The notes below the pieces were generated by a model that was given only the letters and a program-made list of their open reading frames with translations, did no database searches and was not told the origin of the DNA. The translations under genes and the position numbers were made by a program. DNA of 64,000 bases from G963555815 sp965249615 [NCBI: bacterium] (lineage in GTDB: Bacteria > UBA8248 > JACPRG01), in assembly GCA_965249615.1 (NCBI GenBank), contig CBDFMI010000005.1, forward strand, positions 124,001-188,000. Direction: 5' to 3'. Positions 53,399 through 62,299 of the stretch are shown here, piece by piece. Within the stretch, counting starts at the first letter, position 1. Every line of letters starts with the position of its first letter.

Positions 53399-53635
53399 AA
53401 AGAGGGGCCCTGAAGCGAAAGGGGGCGGGGGCCAAGAGTCGTCGGAGTCCGCCATGGAAGGTGCTGCCGCAGATGGTATGATCGACGCCGGTTGAAACGC
53501 ACTCCCTTACCCGTGGTACCCTTGTTGCAGTGAACTCTGCATGATGGGTAACTGAGGCCTCGGAGAAGACAAGGGGCCTTTGGGGGAGGCGCTTGAGCCT
53601 CGAGAAGAGGTTGCGGGAAAGGAGATAAGGGAAAC

Positions 53636-54388
53636 ATGGCGGGTTCTATGGAGACCGTCGAACGAACGGGATTTGGGACGACAGAACGGCGAGACGCCTG
53701 GTGGCTTCAACCCCTCGCGGTGGCTGTGGGTTTGAGCTTGTTCGGGCTTTACTCCACCTGGGCGGCGCTTCAGGGTCAGAATTATTATGCTGAGCCCTAT
53801 CTCTCTCCTTTCTATTCTCCATTGATCCTGGTCAATTGGTGGCCCCTTTCCCCTGCCATTCTTATTTTGTGGGCGCCCCTGGGATTTCGAGCGACCTGCT
53901 ATTACTACCGAAAGGCGTATTATCGCGCCTATTTCCTTGATCCCCCCGCCTGCGCCGTGGGGGAGTTCAAGGGGCGGAAGTACCGGGGTGAAATGGCCTT
54001 CCCCTTCATCCTTCAGAACCTCCACCGGTACTTTCTCTATCTGGCTCTCGTCGTCTTGGCCTTCTTGTGGTACGACACCGTCAAGGCCTTCTTCTTTCCA
54101 GAGGGGTTCAACATCGGGGTGGGGACGTTGATCCTCCTCGCCAACGTGGTCCTTTTGTCCTTCTACACCTTTTCTTGCCACAGCCTGAGGTATCTCGTCG
54201 GAGGGAACCTCGATTGCTTTTCCTGCGTCACGTTCGGCGGGGGCAGGCACAAGGTGTGGAACAAGGTAAGCGCCCTGAACCGCCATCACATGCTCTGGGC
54301 TTGGACCAGCCTGTTCATGGTGGGTTTCTCCGATTTCTACGTGAGAATGGTGGCGTCCGGGCTCATCCAGGATGTTAAATTTTTCTAA
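53636..54388 (+). CDS. sdhC: Succinate dehydrogenase/fumarate reductase membrane anchor, single 5-TM type
   Basis: A 250-residue anchor with about five membrane helices (24-46, 60-85, 118-142, 151-177, 215-238), carrying possible haem or quinone-site His in NLHRYF, SCHSLRYL and LNRHHMLWAW. A single five-helix anchor, with gene order anchor-flavoprotein-iron protein, resembles the mycobacterial Sdh1 group rather than the SdhC+SdhD type. This is inference from topology. It overlaps sdhA by one base (TAATG). Confidence 0.85.
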   Translation: MAGSMETVERTGFGTTERRDAWWLQPLAVAVGLSLFGLYSTWAALQGQNYYAEPYLSPFYSPLILVNWWPLSPAILILWAPLGFRATCYYYRKAYYRAYFLDPPACAVGEFKGRKYRGEMAFPFILQNLHRYFLYLALVVLAFLWYDTVKAFFFPEGFNIGVGTLILLANVVLLSFYTFSCHSLRYLVGGNLDCFSCVTFGGGRHKVWNKVSALNRHHMLWAWTSLFMVGFSDFYVRMVASGLIQDVKFF

Positions 54389-56181
54389 TGGAAGCTTACG
54401 AAACTCACGAACACGACGTGGTGGTGGTTGGCGCGGGCGGGGCCGGTCTCTGGGCGGCCATCGAGGCGTCAGCCCAGGGGGCATCGGTGGGATTGGTGTG
54501 CAAGTCCCTCCTGGGGAAGGCCCACACCGTGATGGCGGAGGGCGGGATCGCTGCGGCCATGGCCAGTGTGGATCCAGAGGACAGCTGGCAGACCCACTTC
54601 CGGGACACCATGCGCGGCGGAAAGATGCTGAACCATTGGAGGATGGCCCAAATCCACGCCCAGGAGTCCCCCGATAGGGTCCGTGAGCTGGAGTCCTGGG
54701 GGGCCCTTTTCGACCGCACCCCCGATGGGACTGTCCTGCAGCGCCCTTTCGGAGGTCACCGCTGGCGCAGGCTCTGTCACGTTGGGGATCGGACTGGCTT
54801 GGAGATGATCCGAACCCTCCAGGATAGAGCGGTGCACATGGACATCCCGGTCTACATGGAGTGCACCCTCACCCACCTCCTTAAAGATGGAGACCGGATT
54901 GCCGGCGTCTTTGGCTACTGGCGGGAGAGCGGCCGCTTCGTCCTCTTCAAGGCGAAGTCCGTGATCCTCGCCACCGGGGGCATCGGGATGGCCTACAAGA
55001 TCACCTCGAACTCCTGGGAGTACACGGGAGACGGGATGAACATGGCCTATGACGCCGGGGCCGAGTTGGTGGACATGGAGTTCGTCCAATTCCACCCGAC
55101 CGGGATGATCTGGCCTCCTGGGGTCATCGGCATCCTCGTTACGGAGGGGGTCCGCGGGGACGGTGGTGTCCTGAAGAACTCCGAGGGCGAGCGATTTATG
55201 TTCCGCTATATCCCCGAGATGTTTCGATCGGAGACAGCCGAGACGGAAGAAGAGGCTGAGCGCTGGCTTGCCCGGGACAAGACCGCCCGGAGGCCACCGG
55301 AGCTGCTGACGCGCGATGTGGTGGCGCGAGCCATCTTGAACGAAGTGAAGGAGGGGCGGGGCAGCGAGCACGGCGGGGTCTACCTCGATATTTCGCACAA
55401 GCCCAGCGATTACGTCAAAAAGAAATTGCCCAGCATGTACGTTCAGTTTCTCGAATTGGCGGACGTGGACATCACCCAACAGCCCATGGAAGTAGGGCCC
55501 ACCACCCATTACATGATGGGCGGGGTGAGGGTGGACCCCGAGAGTGCAGCGACCACAGTTCCCGGCCTGTTTGCGGCCGGTGAGGCGGCGGCGGGCCTGC
55601 ACGGGGCCAATCGACTCGGGGGCAACTCCCTTTCTGACCTTCTGGTCTTTGGGCGGAGAGCGGGTTTGGGGGCGGTTGAGTACGCAAGGGGGTTGGACTC
55701 GGAACCAAAAGTTTACTCGGAGGAGATACAACGGGCGGCTGGGGAGATGCTTCAGCCCTTCGAGCGTTCAACAGGGGAGGACCCCTACGCCATCCACCGC
55801 GACCTGCGAGAGATTATGCAGCAATACGTCGGCATCATCCGTACCGAGGCGGATCTTCGAACGGGCCTGGAACGTCTGGCCGAGCTGAAGGAACGGGCAG
55901 CCCACGTGAAGGTGGAGAGCTCCCGCCTCTACCACCCGGGCTGGCATCTCACCAGGGACCTCACCTCCATGATCACGTCCTCCGAGGCCATCGCCCTAAG
56001 CGCCCTGGAGCGGAAGGAGAGTCGAGGGGCACATACCCGAGCAGATTTTCCGGACAGTGACCCCGAGTTAGGAAAGGGGAACACGGTTGTTTACCGGCAG
56101 GGAGACCATATGAAGGTGAAATTCGTCCCCTTGCCCGAGATGCCCGAAGAGCTGAAGCGACTCCTTGGAGACAGCAAATAA
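54388..56181 (+). CDS. sdhA: Succinate dehydrogenase/fumarate reductase flavoprotein subunit
   Basis: Oxidises succinate (or reduces fumarate) at FAD. FAD fold VVVVGAGGAGLWAAIEA, covalent-FAD His in GKAHTVMAEGGIAAAM, substrate and capping region FVQFHPTGMI, active Arg region RDVVARAI and LHGANRLGGNSLSDLLVFG. Length 597 residues. With gltA, icd, mdh and sucCD it completes most of an oxidative TCA cycle. The direction of the reaction cannot be read from sequence alone. Confidence 0.96.
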   Translation: MEAYETHEHDVVVVGAGGAGLWAAIEASAQGASVGLVCKSLLGKAHTVMAEGGIAAAMASVDPEDSWQTHFRDTMRGGKMLNHWRMAQIHAQESPDRVRELESWGALFDRTPDGTVLQRPFGGHRWRRLCHVGDRTGLEMIRTLQDRAVHMDIPVYMECTLTHLLKDGDRIAGVFGYWRESGRFVLFKAKSVILATGGIGMAYKITSNSWEYTGDGMNMAYDAGAELVDMEFVQFHPTGMIWPPGVIGILVTEGVRGDGGVLKNSEGERFMFRYIPEMFRSETAETEEEAERWLARDKTARRPPELLTRDVVARAILNEVKEGRGSEHGGVYLDISHKPSDYVKKKLPSMYVQFLELADVDITQQPMEVGPTTHYMMGGVRVDPESAATTVPGLFAAGEAAAGLHGANRLGGNSLSDLLVFGRRAGLGAVEYARGLDSEPKVYSEEIQRAAGEMLQPFERSTGEDPYAIHRDLREIMQQYVGIIRTEADLRTGLERLAELKERAAHVKVESSRLYHPGWHLTRDLTSMITSSEAIALSALERKESRGAHTRADFPDSDPELGKGNTVVYRQGDHMKVKFVPLPEMPEELKRLLGDSK

Positions 56182-56925
56182 ATGAATGAGGCGGTCCTGA
56201 GAGTCTTCCGTGGCAACGCGGACGGGGGAGAGGAGAAAGAATACCGGATTCCGGTTACCACCGGCATGGTGGTCCTGGACGCCATCCACCACATTCAGGG
56301 ACACATGGCACCGGACCTCGCCGTTCGCTGGAACTGCAAGGCGGGAAAGTGCGGCTCATGCGGCGCGGAGGTCAACGGAAAGCCCCGCCTGATGTGCAAG
56401 ACCCGCATGGACGAGTTCCCTGAAGGAGAGCACATCACGGTCCATCCCATGAAGGCCTTCACGGTGGTCAAGGATCTGGTGACCGATGTCTCCTGGAATT
56501 ATGAGGTCAATAAAAAAATCGCGCCTTTCAGCCCTAAGCCCAATACCGACTGGAAGATGTATCAAGACGACGTGGATCGGGTGCAAGAGTTCCGTAAGTG
56601 TATCGAGTGCTTTCTCTGTCAGGACGTCTGTCATGTCCTAAGGAACCACGACCAAAAGCACGTCTTCGCTGGCCCCCGATTTTTCGTGAGGGTGGCAGGT
56701 CTGGAGATGCACCCCCTGGACGGCCTTTCTCGAACAAAATACTTGAAGGAGGTAGCGGGGATCTCGCTTTGCAACATCACCAAGTGTTGCACGGAAGTTT
56801 GCCCCGAGCATATCACCATTACCGACAACGCCATCATCCCCCTCAAGGAGCGGGTGGTGGATGACTACTACGATCCCCTCCGGTGGCTCTTTCGGAAAAT
56901 CATGGGGAAGAAGAGGGCTGAATAG
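56182..56925 (+). CDS. sdhB: Succinate dehydrogenase/fumarate reductase iron-sulfur subunit
   Basis: Carries electrons from FAD to the quinone site. [2Fe-2S] ligands in CKAGKCGSCGAEVNGKPRLM plus the next Cys; C-terminal ligands CIECFLCQDVCHVL and LCNITKCCTEVCPEHI. Length 247 residues, comparable to the mycobacterial Sdh1 iron protein. ATG follows the sdhA stop directly. The full SdhCAB set is present with no separate second anchor gene nearby. Confidence 0.96.
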   Translation: MNEAVLRVFRGNADGGEEKEYRIPVTTGMVVLDAIHHIQGHMAPDLAVRWNCKAGKCGSCGAEVNGKPRLMCKTRMDEFPEGEHITVHPMKAFTVVKDLVTDVSWNYEVNKKIAPFSPKPNTDWKMYQDDVDRVQEFRKCIECFLCQDVCHVLRNHDQKHVFAGPRFFVRVAGLEMHPLDGLSRTKYLKEVAGISLCNITKCCTEVCPEHITITDNAIIPLKERVVDDYYDPLRWLFRKIMGKKRAE

Positions 56926-57039
56926 CTGTCAGATACTGGGGCGGCACAGTCTTCGACTCGAAGGGCCGAGCGCTGTCCACCTTCCCCCTTTTTCTAGAGC
57001 TTTGATTCGGACCTGCTTGAAGGTTTTAAAGAGGGCAAT

Positions 57040-58212
57040 GTGAAAATCCACGAATATCAAGCCAAGGCGATCCTCAAAGACTTTGGTATTCCCGTCCCCA
57101 AGGGAGGCGTGGCGGAGACCCCAGAGAAATCCGGCTCCATCGCCAAGGAGCTCGGCGGTACTGTGGTGGTCAAGGCCCAGATCCATGCGGGGGGAAGGGG
57201 AAAAGGAGGAGGGGTGAAGCTGGTGAAAGGGCCCGCGGAGGCCGAAAAAGTCGCCCGCGCCCTCCTTGGCAGTCAACTGGTCACACCCCAGACGGGGCCC
57301 GAGGGTCAACAGGTCAAGCAAGTCCTCATCGAGGAGGCCGTGGAGACCGACGCGGAGCTTTATCTCGGGATTGTCCTCGACCGGGCCCGAGCCGCCCCTG
57401 TGGTGATGGCGAGCCGGGCAGGGGGGATGGAGATCGAAGAGGTGGCGGCCACCTCGCCCGACCAGATCCTGACCGAGGTGGTGAACCCCACCCTCGGACT
57501 GATGGCCTACCAGGGCAGGAGACTTGGCTTTGGCCTGGACCTAAAGAAAGAACTTGCTCAGGGCGTCGCCGGTGTGGCTCAAAACCTCTGCCGACTTTAT
57601 GCGGCCAGGGATTGCACGCTGGCCGAGATCAATCCCCTCGTCCTGGTGCGGGGGGGGCAGGTCTTGGCCCTGGACGCGAAGCTCGACTTTGACGACAATG
57701 CCCTCTTCCGACACGAAGAGATCCGCGCCCTTCGGGATCTCGACGAGGAGGCACCCCTTGAGATCGAGGCCTCCAAGCACAACCTCAACTACATCAAGCT
57801 CGACGGGAACGTGGGCTGCATGGTGAACGGGGCGGGGCTTGCCATGGCCACCATGGACCTCATCCAGCTCGCCGGGGCCGCGCCGGCCAACTTTCTGGAT
57901 GTGGGCGGGGGGGCCACGGAGGAGATGGTGGAACACGCCTTTCGGATCCTGGTCTCGGACGAGGATGTCCATGCCATCTTCATCAACATTTTTGGCGGGA
58001 TCATGCAAACGGACCGCCTGGCCCGGGGACTCGTCCGGGGAATCCAGGCGACGGGCCTCAATCTCCCGATCGTGGTCCGGATGGTGGGGACGAACGAGGA
58101 GGAGGGGTGGCGGATCCTGAAGGAATCAAAGCTGAACTTCCTTCAGGCCGTCGACATGAAAGACGCCGCCCAGAAACTAAGTGGTCTTCTCCAATCCGGG
58201 GAGATGCGATGA
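57040..58212 (+). CDS. sucC: Succinyl-CoA synthetase beta subunit
   Basis: Converts succinyl-CoA to succinate with ATP/GTP formation, together with SucD. ATP-grasp domain with [28 protein letters not shown] and the C-terminal CoA-ligase part ([37 protein letters not shown]). Length 390 residues. GTG start at 57040 after AGAGGG. The stop overlaps the sucD ATG (ATGA). It follows sdhB by 114 bp and may be in the same transcript. Confidence 0.97.
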   Translation: MKIHEYQAKAILKDFGIPVPKGGVAETPEKSGSIAKELGGTVVVKAQIHAGGRGKGGGVKLVKGPAEAEKVARALLGSQLVTPQTGPEGQQVKQVLIEEAVETDAELYLGIVLDRARAAPVVMASRAGGMEIEEVAATSPDQILTEVVNPTLGLMAYQGRRLGFGLDLKKELAQGVAGVAQNLCRLYAARDCTLAEINPLVLVRGGQVLALDAKLDFDDNALFRHEEIRALRDLDEEAPLEIEASKHNLNYIKLDGNVGCMVNGAGLAMATMDLIQLAGAAPANFLDVGGGATEEMVEHAFRILVSDEDVHAIFINIFGGIMQTDRLARGLVRGIQATGLNLPIVVRMVGTNEEEGWRILKESKLNFLQAVDMKDAAQKLSGLLQSGEMR

Positions 58213-59099
58213 GCGTCTTGGTCAACCTGGACACCCGGCTGGTCGTTCAGGGGATGGGCCGCCACGGGAGCTTTCACGCCGCCCGCTGCCAGGAATACGG
58301 GAAGGCTCAGGGGGTTGAGCGACAGGTGGTGGCCGGCGTCACACCAGGGAAGGGGGGGACCCAAGTGGACGGGATTCCCCTCTTTAACACGGTGGACCAG
58401 GCCGTCCGGGAGGCAGGGGCCAACGCCTCGCTCATCTTTGTGCCCGGTCCCTTTGCGGCTGATGCCATCCTGGAGGCCGTCGATGCGGGTCTTTCCCTCG
58501 CCGTCTGTATCACCGAGGGGATCCCCGTTTTGGATATGCTTTCCGTCCACCGCGCCCTCACTGGTGGCGCCACCCGTCTCATCGGCCCCAACTGTCCGGG
58601 GGTCATCTCTCCAGGCCAGTGCAAGGTGGGGATCATGCCCGGCCATATCCACCGAGAAGGGGAGGTTGGGGTGGTGTCCAGGAGTGGCACCCTGACCTAC
58701 GAGGTGGTGGCCCAGCTGACGGCCCTTGGGATCGGCCAGTCCGCCTGCATGGGGATCGGAGGAGACCCCATCATCGGGACGAGCTTTGTAGACGCCTTAA
58801 AACTCCTTGCCCAGGACTCGCAGACAACGGCCGTCTGTCTCATCGGTGAGATTGGAGGAGGGGCCGAGGAGGAGGCGGCTGAGTTCATTCGGGCGGGCGG
58901 ATTTAAAAAGCCGGTCGTTGCGTTCATCGCCGGCCAGACGGCCCCACCGGGACGACGCATGGGACACGCGGGGGCCATCATCTCTGGGGGAAAAGGGACG
59001 GCGGCGGCGAAGGTGGCGGCCCTCGAGGCGGCGGGGGCGACCCTCTGCCGAAGCCCAGCCGATATGGGAGAGACGATAGCGAAGATTCTCGGCCGCTGA
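58209..59099 (+). CDS. sucD: Succinyl-CoA synthetase alpha subunit
   Basis: Catalytic partner of SucC. N-terminal CoA-binding fold ([17 protein letters not shown]), [31 protein letters not shown], and the phospho-His in [14 protein letters not shown]. Length 296 residues. The longer frame begins within sucC and is not used. The common GxxGxxG region reads GMGRHGS, slightly unusual but functional in related enzymes. Confidence 0.97.
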   Translation: MSVLVNLDTRLVVQGMGRHGSFHAARCQEYGKAQGVERQVVAGVTPGKGGTQVDGIPLFNTVDQAVREAGANASLIFVPGPFAADAILEAVDAGLSLAVCITEGIPVLDMLSVHRALTGGATRLIGPNCPGVISPGQCKVGIMPGHIHREGEVGVVSRSGTLTYEVVAQLTALGIGQSACMGIGGDPIIGTSFVDALKLLAQDSQTTAVCLIGEIGGGAEEEAAEFIRAGGFKKPVVAFIAGQTAPPGRRMGHAGAIISGGKGTAAAKVAALEAAGATLCRSPADMGETIAKILGR

Positions 59100-59237
59100 T
59101 CACAGACCGTGGAGACATGGAAACCCCGGTCTCCTTCCAGCATTTCCTTCCCGCCAGACGCAGTCCTTTCATTGACTTAGGGTCGGCCCCGTGATAATCT
59201 TCTTAGGGCATTCGTAGGTTCTTCCGAGGACATCCAG

Positions 59238-60524
59238 GTGGAAGATTTCGAATACCGGGACGGCGAGCTCTTTTGCGAAGAGGTTCCTCTTCGGGAGATC
59301 GCTGAGGGGGTCGGGACGCCCTGCTACGTTTACAGTAGCTCCTCTCTGACCCGCCAATTCCGGGCCTTCGACGAGGCCTTTCGCGACCTTCCCCACCTTA
59401 TTTGCTTTGCCATGAAAGCCAATGAGAACCTCGCCGTCCTCAAGCTCTTCGCCAACCTGGGGGGCGGGGTTGACATTGTCTCGGGGGGCGAGCTTTTCCG
59501 GGCCCTTGAGGCGGGGGTTCCGCCGGAGCGCATCGTCTTCGCGGGGGTAGGGAAATCAACCGAAGAGATCATCATGGCCCTCAAGCGGGGCATCCTGATG
59601 TTCAATGTGGAGTCGCCTGAGGAACTGGATGAGATCAATCACGTGGCAAAGAATTTTGGCCGAAAGGCGCCCGTGGCCCTTCGGGTGAACCCCGACGTGG
59701 ACCCGGAAACTCACCCCTATATCTCCACGGGTCTGAGGAAGAGTAAGTTCGGTATGGACATTTCCCTCGCCCTGGAGGAATACCGACGGGCGACGGGAAT
59801 GGAGTTTGTGGAAGTCCTGGGGCTCCATTCGCACATCGGCTCCCAGATCACCTCTATCGGCCCCTTCGCAGACGCTGTCGATAAGACATTGGCGCTCGTG
59901 GGGCGATTGCGCGAGGTCGGAGTCACCATCCGTTATCTCAATCTGGGGGGTGGCCTTGGGATTGCTTATCAGAGCGAGACCCCCCCTGGACCCGCTGAGC
60001 TTGCCGAGACCCTTGTGCCCCGCCTTCGCCAGATGGACCTCACGCTTCTCTTAGAGCCGGGGCGCCATCTGGTCGGCAACGCGGGAGTCCTGTTGAGCAA
60101 GGTGCTCTACCGAAAGGAGACTCCGGTCAAACGATTTATCGTGGCCGACGCCGCTATGAACGACCTGCTGCGCCCGAGCCTTTACGAGGCCTACCATGAG
60201 GTCCGTCCCTTGTCCGCCACGAGCCCTCGGCCCGCTCTTCAGAAGGCGGACCTGGTGGGTCCCATTTGCGAGAGCGGCGATTTTCTGGCCCTGGACCGAG
60301 ACCTGCCCGACCTGAAGGCGGGGGACCTGTTCGCGGTAATGAGCGCCGGGGCCTACGGTTTCTCCATGTCCTCCAACTACAACGCCCGTCCCCGTGTACC
60401 AGAGGTCTTGGTAAAGGGGGGGGAACATTTTGTCGTCCGGAAGCGAGAGACCTATCACGACCTCATCCGGGGAGAGAAGATCCCCCCCTTCTTGACGAAC
60501 GGACAGGGGGAGGGCCGGTCATGA
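59238..60524 (+). CDS. lysA: Diaminopimelate decarboxylase
   Basis: Decarboxylates meso-DAP to lysine with PLP. PLP lysine in FAMKANENLAVL, LRVNPDVDPETHPYISTG, LNLGGGLGIAY, LLEPGRHLVGNAG and the active Cys region GPICESGDFLA. Length 428 residues. GTG start at 59238 with a weak ribosome site. Its stop overlaps the dapF ATG. First gene of the lysA-dapF-dapA-ctpA-dapB group, so cell-wall DAP and lysine are controlled together. Confidence 0.97.
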   Translation: MEDFEYRDGELFCEEVPLREIAEGVGTPCYVYSSSSLTRQFRAFDEAFRDLPHLICFAMKANENLAVLKLFANLGGGVDIVSGGELFRALEAGVPPERIVFAGVGKSTEEIIMALKRGILMFNVESPEELDEINHVAKNFGRKAPVALRVNPDVDPETHPYISTGLRKSKFGMDISLALEEYRRATGMEFVEVLGLHSHIGSQITSIGPFADAVDKTLALVGRLREVGVTIRYLNLGGGLGIAYQSETPPGPAELAETLVPRLRQMDLTLLLEPGRHLVGNAGVLLSKVLYRKETPVKRFIVADAAMNDLLRPSLYEAYHEVRPLSATSPRPALQKADLVGPICESGDFLALDRDLPDLKAGDLFAVMSAGAYGFSMSSNYNARPRVPEVLVKGGEHFVVRKRETYHDLIRGEKIPPFLTNGQGEGRS

Positions 60525-61372
60525 AGCAGACTTCGAAGAGTCGAACGGGGAAGGCCATCCCTTTTCATAAGATGCAGGGGGGTGGCAACGACTTCATCCT
60601 GATCGACAACCGGTCCGCCGGCCTGGATCCGGGGAATATTCGAGAATTTGTGAGAAAGGTCTGTCGAAGGGGTCTCTCGGCGGGCGCAGACGGCCTCATC
60701 CTCCTGGAGGAGAGCGAGCGGGCGAATTTCCGCTGGCATTACTTCAACTCCGACGGGGGCCGGGCCGAGATGTGCGGGAACGGCAGCCGCTGTGCCGCCC
60801 GTCTGGCCCATCTCCTGGGGGTGGCCCCTGACCGACTCACCTTTGAGAGTGATGTGGGGATCATCGCGGCCGAGGTGAAGGGTTCCCGGGTGAAGGTCAG
60901 GCTCGTGGATCCTTCGACTGTCGAGAGCGGGATCGAGATCGGTCTCAGCGGGGTCTCGCACCGCCTCCACACGATAAACACCGGTGTCCCCCATGTGGTC
61001 GAGTTTGTTGAAGACTTAGACTCCATGGATGTCGTGGGGGTGGGTGCTCCCGTCCGACATCATGAGCGGTTTGCTCCCGAGGGGACGAACGTCAACTTCG
61101 TCCGCCTGCTGGACCCAGGAACCCTTGCGGTTCGGACCTACGAGCGGGGGGTAGAGGAGGAAACCCTGGCCTGCGGGACGGGCTCTGTCGCCGCGGCCCT
61201 GGTGGCGGCGGAGATCGGTAGGGCCAAGTCCCCTGTTGACGTTCGGGCTCGAAGCGGGGAGATTCTCCAGGTCTCCTTCTCACGGCGTGGAGACCGGTTC
61301 AAGGAGGTCGACTTGGACGGGGAGACCGCGCTCGTCTACGAAGGGGTGTTGCTCGAAGAGGCCTGGTGCTAG
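60521..61372 (+). CDS. dapF: Diaminopimelate epimerase
   Basis: Converts LL-DAP to meso-DAP for peptidoglycan and lysine. A two-Cys racemase: first Cys in EMCGNGSRCAARLA, second in EETLACGTGSVAAALVA. FHKMQGGGNDFILIDN at the N-terminus and INTGVPHVVEFVEDL in the middle. 283 residues from the ATG at 60521, which overlaps the lysA stop. dapA follows after 17 bp. Presence of dapF implies an LL-DAP route (dapE or dapL branch elsewhere). Confidence 0.97.
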   Translation: MKQTSKSRTGKAIPFHKMQGGGNDFILIDNRSAGLDPGNIREFVRKVCRRGLSAGADGLILLEESERANFRWHYFNSDGGRAEMCGNGSRCAARLAHLLGVAPDRLTFESDVGIIAAEVKGSRVKVRLVDPSTVESGIEIGLSGVSHRLHTINTGVPHVVEFVEDLDSMDVVGVGAPVRHHERFAPEGTNVNFVRLLDPGTLAVRTYERGVEEETLACGTGSVAAALVAAEIGRAKSPVDVRARSGEILQVSFSRRGDRFKEVDLDGETALVYEGVLLEEAWC

Positions 61373-61389
61373 GAAAAAGGGGGAGGCCC

Positions 61390-62265
61390 ATGTTCAAAGG
61401 TTCGATGGTTGCCCTTGTCACACCTTTTCGAAATGGGGACGTGGACGAGGGCGCCCTTCGTGACCTCATCGAGTTTCAGATTGCCAGTGGGACCCACGCC
61501 ATCGTCTCCTGCGGGACGACGGGAGAGTCCCCCGCTCTTTCCCCAGCGGAGTACGAGCGGGTGATTGATCTGACCTTGGAGGTGGTGGCGGGACGGGTTC
61601 CCGTTATTGTCGGCACCGGTTCCAACTCGACGGCCGAATCCATCCGCAAGACCTCCCGCGCCAAGAAGGCGGGCGTCGACGCGGCCCTGGTCATCGTTCC
61701 TTACTACAACAAGCCGACACAGGAGGGCCTCCATCAGCATTTTCAGGCCGTAGCGGAAGCGGTGGACCTCCCCATTCTCCTTTACAATGTCCCGGGGCGC
61801 ACCGCGACGAACCTCCTGCCGGAAACGGTCGCCCGCCTGGCCGAGATTCCCAACATCGTGGGGATCAAAGAGGCGGCGGGTTCCTTCCAGCAGGCGAGCG
61901 ACGTCATTGGCCTTTGCCCCCCGAAGTTTTGCGTCATCTCGGGAGATGATTTTCTTGCCTTGCCCCTGTTGATGGTGGGTGGAAAGGGAGTGATCTCCGT
62001 GACGGCGAATGTGGCTCCCGTTGACGTGGCCGAGCTTTGCAACGCCATCGATAAAGGCGACTGGGCTCGGGCCCGGGGGCTTCACTATAAGCTGCGTCCC
62101 CTGAACCACGCCATGTTCTTTGAGAGCAACCCCATTCCCGTAAAGACGGCCCTTGGGCTCATGGGAAAATGTACAGGGGAGATGCGCCTCCCTCTTTCGT
62201 CGATGGGGGAACCCAATCGGCAACGGCTCAGCCAGGTTATGCGAGAATATGGTCTTTTGAACTGA
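61390..62265 (+). CDS. dapA: 4-hydroxy-tetrahydrodipicolinate synthase
   Basis: Condenses pyruvate and aspartate semialdehyde (made by Asd), the first committed DAP step. Schiff-base Lys in IVGIKEAAGSFQQA, VSCGTTGESPALSPAEYERV, Tyr of the triad in VVPYYNKPTQEGLHQHF and NVPGRTATNLLPET. 291 residues from ATG 61390 after GGGGGAGG. The longer frame (61366) overlaps dapF and is not needed. Confidence 0.98.
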   Translation: MFKGSMVALVTPFRNGDVDEGALRDLIEFQIASGTHAIVSCGTTGESPALSPAEYERVIDLTLEVVAGRVPVIVGTGSNSTAESIRKTSRAKKAGVDAALVIVPYYNKPTQEGLHQHFQAVAEAVDLPILLYNVPGRTATNLLPETVARLAEIPNIVGIKEAAGSFQQASDVIGLCPPKFCVISGDDFLALPLLMVGGKGVISVTANVAPVDVAELCNAIDKGDWARARGLHYKLRPLNHAMFFESNPIPVKTALGLMGKCTGEMRLPLSSMGEPNRQRLSQVMREYGLLN

Positions 62266-62299
62266 AAGGTCTTTCTATTCTCTTTTCTCTGGGGTTGGG

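Noticed and set aside
54469-55731. 420-codon frame antisense to sdhA
   Set aside because: Sense frame is an unmistakable flavoprotein with all motifs.
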